Source of the DNA: Anaerolineae bacterium
Lineage (GTDB): Bacteria > Chloroflexota > Anaerolineae > 4572-78 > J111
Direction of reading: 5' to 3'
Length of the DNA stretch: 7,761 bases
NCBI GenBank assembly: GCA_020433835.1
Contig: JAGRBY010000344.1
Location: 1 to 7,761, forward strand
The notes under the pieces were generated by a model that did not search any database, was not told the origin of the DNA, and was given only the letters and a program-made list of their open reading frames with translations. Both the position numbers and the translations under genes were made by a program. Below are positions 6,362 through 7,761 of this stretch, piece after piece (the first letter of the stretch is position 1; the number at the start of each line of letters is the position of its first letter).

Positions 6362-6377
6362 CAAATTTTATTTTGTG
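6360..6377. promoter_or_regulatory. Possible operator palindrome
   Basis: CACAAA-N6-TTTGTG, an 18-base interrupted palindrome lying directly upstream of, and touching, the extended -10 element of the DUF4160 gene. A dimeric repressor here would block the polymerase, which would fit autoregulation by one or both products. The site is AT-rich, so chance is a real alternative. Confidence 0.35.
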
Positions 6378-6416
6378 TTTGATAAGACAAGACTATAGTG
6401 TACTTACCTGGAATAA

Positions 6417-7355
6417 TTAGCCATCAAATCCCACCGCATGATCGACAACATACAGCGGCCGCCCCCGAACCTCATCATAAATTCGCCCCAAATATTCGCC
6501 GATGATACCCAAAGAGATGAGTTGAATGCCCCCCAGAAAAAGAACCATCACCAGCGTTGTCGTTTGGCCCTCAAAGGCCTGATAACCGGACAATCGGGCG
6601 ATGATAACAAAAACTATCAAGATGGCGCTAATGATAGCCGTAGCAAAGCCTACAAAAGTCGCCATTTGCAGCGGGAAAATGCTAAAGCCGGTGATGGCTG
6701 TAATGGCTAACCGCACCATCTTGCGCAGCGGATACTTGGTTTCGCCGGCAAAACGCTCTTCGCGCACATATTCAACGCCGGTTTGTGTAAAACCGACCCA
6801 ACTGGTCATCCCACGAATAAAGCGATGATGCTCTTTCATCGCCTTCATTTGATCAACAACCTGGCGATCCATCAGCCGGAAGTCGCCGGTATCGAGCGGA
6901 ATGTTGACATCGGTGATGCGATAAATGAGCCGGTAAAAAAGCTGGGCGGTAAACAGCTTAAACCACGTCTCGCCTTTGCGCTCGCTGCGGATGGCGTACA
7001 CCACTTTGTAGCCCTCGCGCCACTTATCAAGCATCTTCAAAATCAGTTCCGGCGGATCTTGTAAATCGGAGTCGATTAAGATAACCGCTTTGCCCTGGGC
7101 ATAATCCATACCGGCCGTTACGGCAATTTGATGGCCAAAGTTGCGGGCAAATTGAATATAATGGACATGGGGGTCGATTTCATGCAGTTTTTGCATCACC
7201 TCGCCGGTTTTGTCGGTGCTGCCGTCGTTGATCAGAACCAGCTCCCATTCTTCTTTTAAGTTTTCCATCACCTGGCTAATGCGTCGGTGCAGTTCAGGTA
7301 GGGTCACTTCCTCATTCCAGCAGGGGGCTACAATCGAATAGAAAATTTCACTCAC
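6417..7355 (-). CDS. Family-2 glycosyltransferase, polyprenyl-phosphate (DPM1/GtrB) type, membrane-anchored
   Basis: A 312-residue transferase that most likely moves a sugar from a nucleotide donor to polyprenyl phosphate at the inner face of the membrane, supplying cell-surface glycan or glycoprotein pathways. The GT-A domain shows VAPCWNEE (9-16), INDGSTD (42-48), the metal-binding DSDLQDPPE (95-103), and [10 protein letters not shown] (155-164). [12 protein letters not shown] (201-212) is the juxtamembrane motif of this group. Two C-terminal membrane segments follow (about 224-253 and 266-289). The order and length match GtrB/ArnC-like proteins; which sugar is used cannot be told. The start is GTG at 7355, ten bases after AGGTG (7370-7366), with an in-frame TGA within that ribosome site ruling out anything longer. 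No flippase or acceptor transferase gene is adjacent, and an 84-base gap separates it from the DUF4160 gene downstream. Confidence 0.93.
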   Translation of the reverse strand: MSEIFYSIVAPCWNEEVTLPELHRRISQVMENLKEEWELVLINDGSTDKTGEVMQKLHEIDPHVHYIQFARNFGHQIAVTAGMDYAQGKAVILIDSDLQDPPELILKMLDKWREGYKVVYAIRSERKGETWFKLFTAQLFYRLIYRITDVNIPLDTGDFRLMDRQVVDQMKAMKEHHRFIRGMTSWVGFTQTGVEYVREERFAGETKYPLRKMVRLAITAITGFSIFPLQMATFVGFATAIISAILIVFVIIARLSGYQAFEGQTTTLVMVLFLGGIQLISLGIIGEYLGRIYDEVRGRPLYVVDHAVGFDG

Positions 7356-7497
7356 GTTTTGCTTTCACCTAACCATTTAAAGTTTGAGCTTTGCCCATAA
7401 TACACCATCCGAATGCGCTTCGTTCCCAAAAACGCTTGCACATGGACAGCGCGGCCGCTATCGCTTCGCGTGAAGCACCTTTTTTCAGGCGATATCG

Positions 7498-7526
7498 TTA
7501 ACAAAGCCACGCCTCCTGATTATAAC
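7498..7526 (+). promoter_or_regulatory. Sigma-70-like promoter, distal
   Basis: TTAACA (7498-7503) and TATAAC (7521-7526), each one base off consensus, with a 17-base spacer. Transcription would begin near 7533 and give a leader of about 210 bases before the gene at 7743. Found by eye; it could be chance in AT-rich DNA, although both hexamers and the spacing agree well. Confidence 0.45.
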
Positions 7527-7691
7527 GCAAGGTGATTGGATTGAATATTTTCCGCGAGCCTACTAAATTCCTATTTATTCTCTTCTTGGCTTGTGCTAAA
7601 CTTTTTTTACCGAACTGACTCTATCGCCTTTAATCCATCATTGTGATAATTTAGTTACATCTGTTGTTACAATAGTGAACTCTTTTTGTAT

Positions 7692-7719
7692 TTGATTCGA
7701 TCTTTAACGTTCATATAAA
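7692..7719 (+). promoter_or_regulatory. Sigma-70-like promoter, proximal
   Basis: TTGATT (7692-7697) and TATAAA (7714-7719) with a 16-base spacer. The predicted start near 7726 leaves a short leader containing the GAGG ribosome site of the gene at 7743. Position relative to that gene makes it the more likely main promoter. Confidence 0.5.
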
Positions 7720-7742
7720 CGCACGTAGCACGAGGTACATGC

Positions 7743-7761
7743 ATGGCTAATGAATTGGTAT
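7743..7761 (+). CDS. Start of an unidentified gene (3' truncated by window edge)
   Basis: Only ATG plus five complete codons (MANELV) and one base are in the window, so no function can be given. The start is supported by GAGG at 7732-7735, seven bases upstream, and by a promoter-like element immediately before it. It is divergent from the glycosyltransferase gene. Confidence 0.5.

Larger units (their letters stand above)
7356..7742. other. Divergent intergenic region, 387 bases
   Basis: No convincing gene lies here. It separates the minus-strand glycosyltransferase from a plus-strand gene starting at 7743. It holds a short GC-rich patch (about 7432-7480) with a GCGGCCGC palindrome and a small GCTTC-GCGT-GAAGC hairpin followed by a T-run, then a more AT-rich right half with two plus-strand promoter-like elements. 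A weak minus-strand -10-like TATTAT occurs at about 7398-7403 without a matching -35. No tRNA or riboswitch fold was recognised. Confidence 0.7.

Noticed and set aside
6392..6399. ACTATAGT perfect palindrome downstream of the glycosyltransferase gene
   Set aside because: Eight bases in AT-rich DNA is not significant, and the flanks do not extend the symmetry.
7463..7485. GCTTC-GCGT-GAAGC hairpin followed after three bases by six Ts, like an intrinsic terminator on the plus strand
   Set aside because: The stem is only 5 base pairs and no plus-strand gene lies upstream of it within the window to be terminated. It could be a remnant or chance.
7442..7501. 19-codon frame starting MDSAAAIASRE
   Set aside because: No ribosome binding site precedes its ATG, and it overlaps the GC-rich palindromic patch; no support as a gene.

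Overview
The window looks like an ordinary chromosomal stretch of a free-living bacterium. Chloroflexota (Anaerolineae-like) is my best guess: the last two pyrimidine-pathway proteins of the left end read very like the animal CAD protein, there is a stand-alone radical SAM protein of the TIGR03960 type, and an ACCACAGAG-type dispersed hairpin is present. This assignment is an inference from remembered family features, not from a search. Base composition is mixed: the housekeeping genes are GC-richer (57-67% in 60-base lines I counted in pyrD and the radical SAM gene), while the small paired genes are AT-rich (37-38% in lines counted in vapC and the DUF2442 gene).

Layout. Left end, plus strand: the 3' end of a dihydroorotase gene (1-329), followed 12 bases later by a complete aspartate carbamoyltransferase gene, pyrB (342-1343). 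An 82-base imperfect hairpin (1393-1474) lies in the convergent gap. From there to 7355 every gene is on the minus strand. In transcription order these are a membrane-anchored family-2 glycosyltransferase (7355-6417), a DUF4160/DUF2442 overlapping gene pair with its own extended -10 promoter (6332-5777), a radical SAM protein (5725-3986), an antitoxin/PIN-toxin pair (3964-3291), pyrD (3257-2319) and pyrK (2313-1489). The right end is a 387-base gap with two promoter-like elements pointing right, then the first 19 bases of a plus-strand gene at 7743.

How the genes fit together. Four de novo pyrimidine genes face each other: aspartate carbamoyltransferase makes carbamoyl aspartate, dihydroorotase cyclises it, and the PyrD/PyrK complex oxidises dihydroorotate with NAD+ as acceptor. 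The antitoxin/toxin pair and the DUF4160/DUF2442 pair flank the radical SAM gene and look like AT-rich accessory insertions in a housekeeping strand. I do not see a large new defence or biosynthetic system. The best leads are the CAD-like DHOase-ATCase pair, the DUF4160/DUF2442 unit, and the uncharacterised radical SAM protein with a second cysteine cluster.
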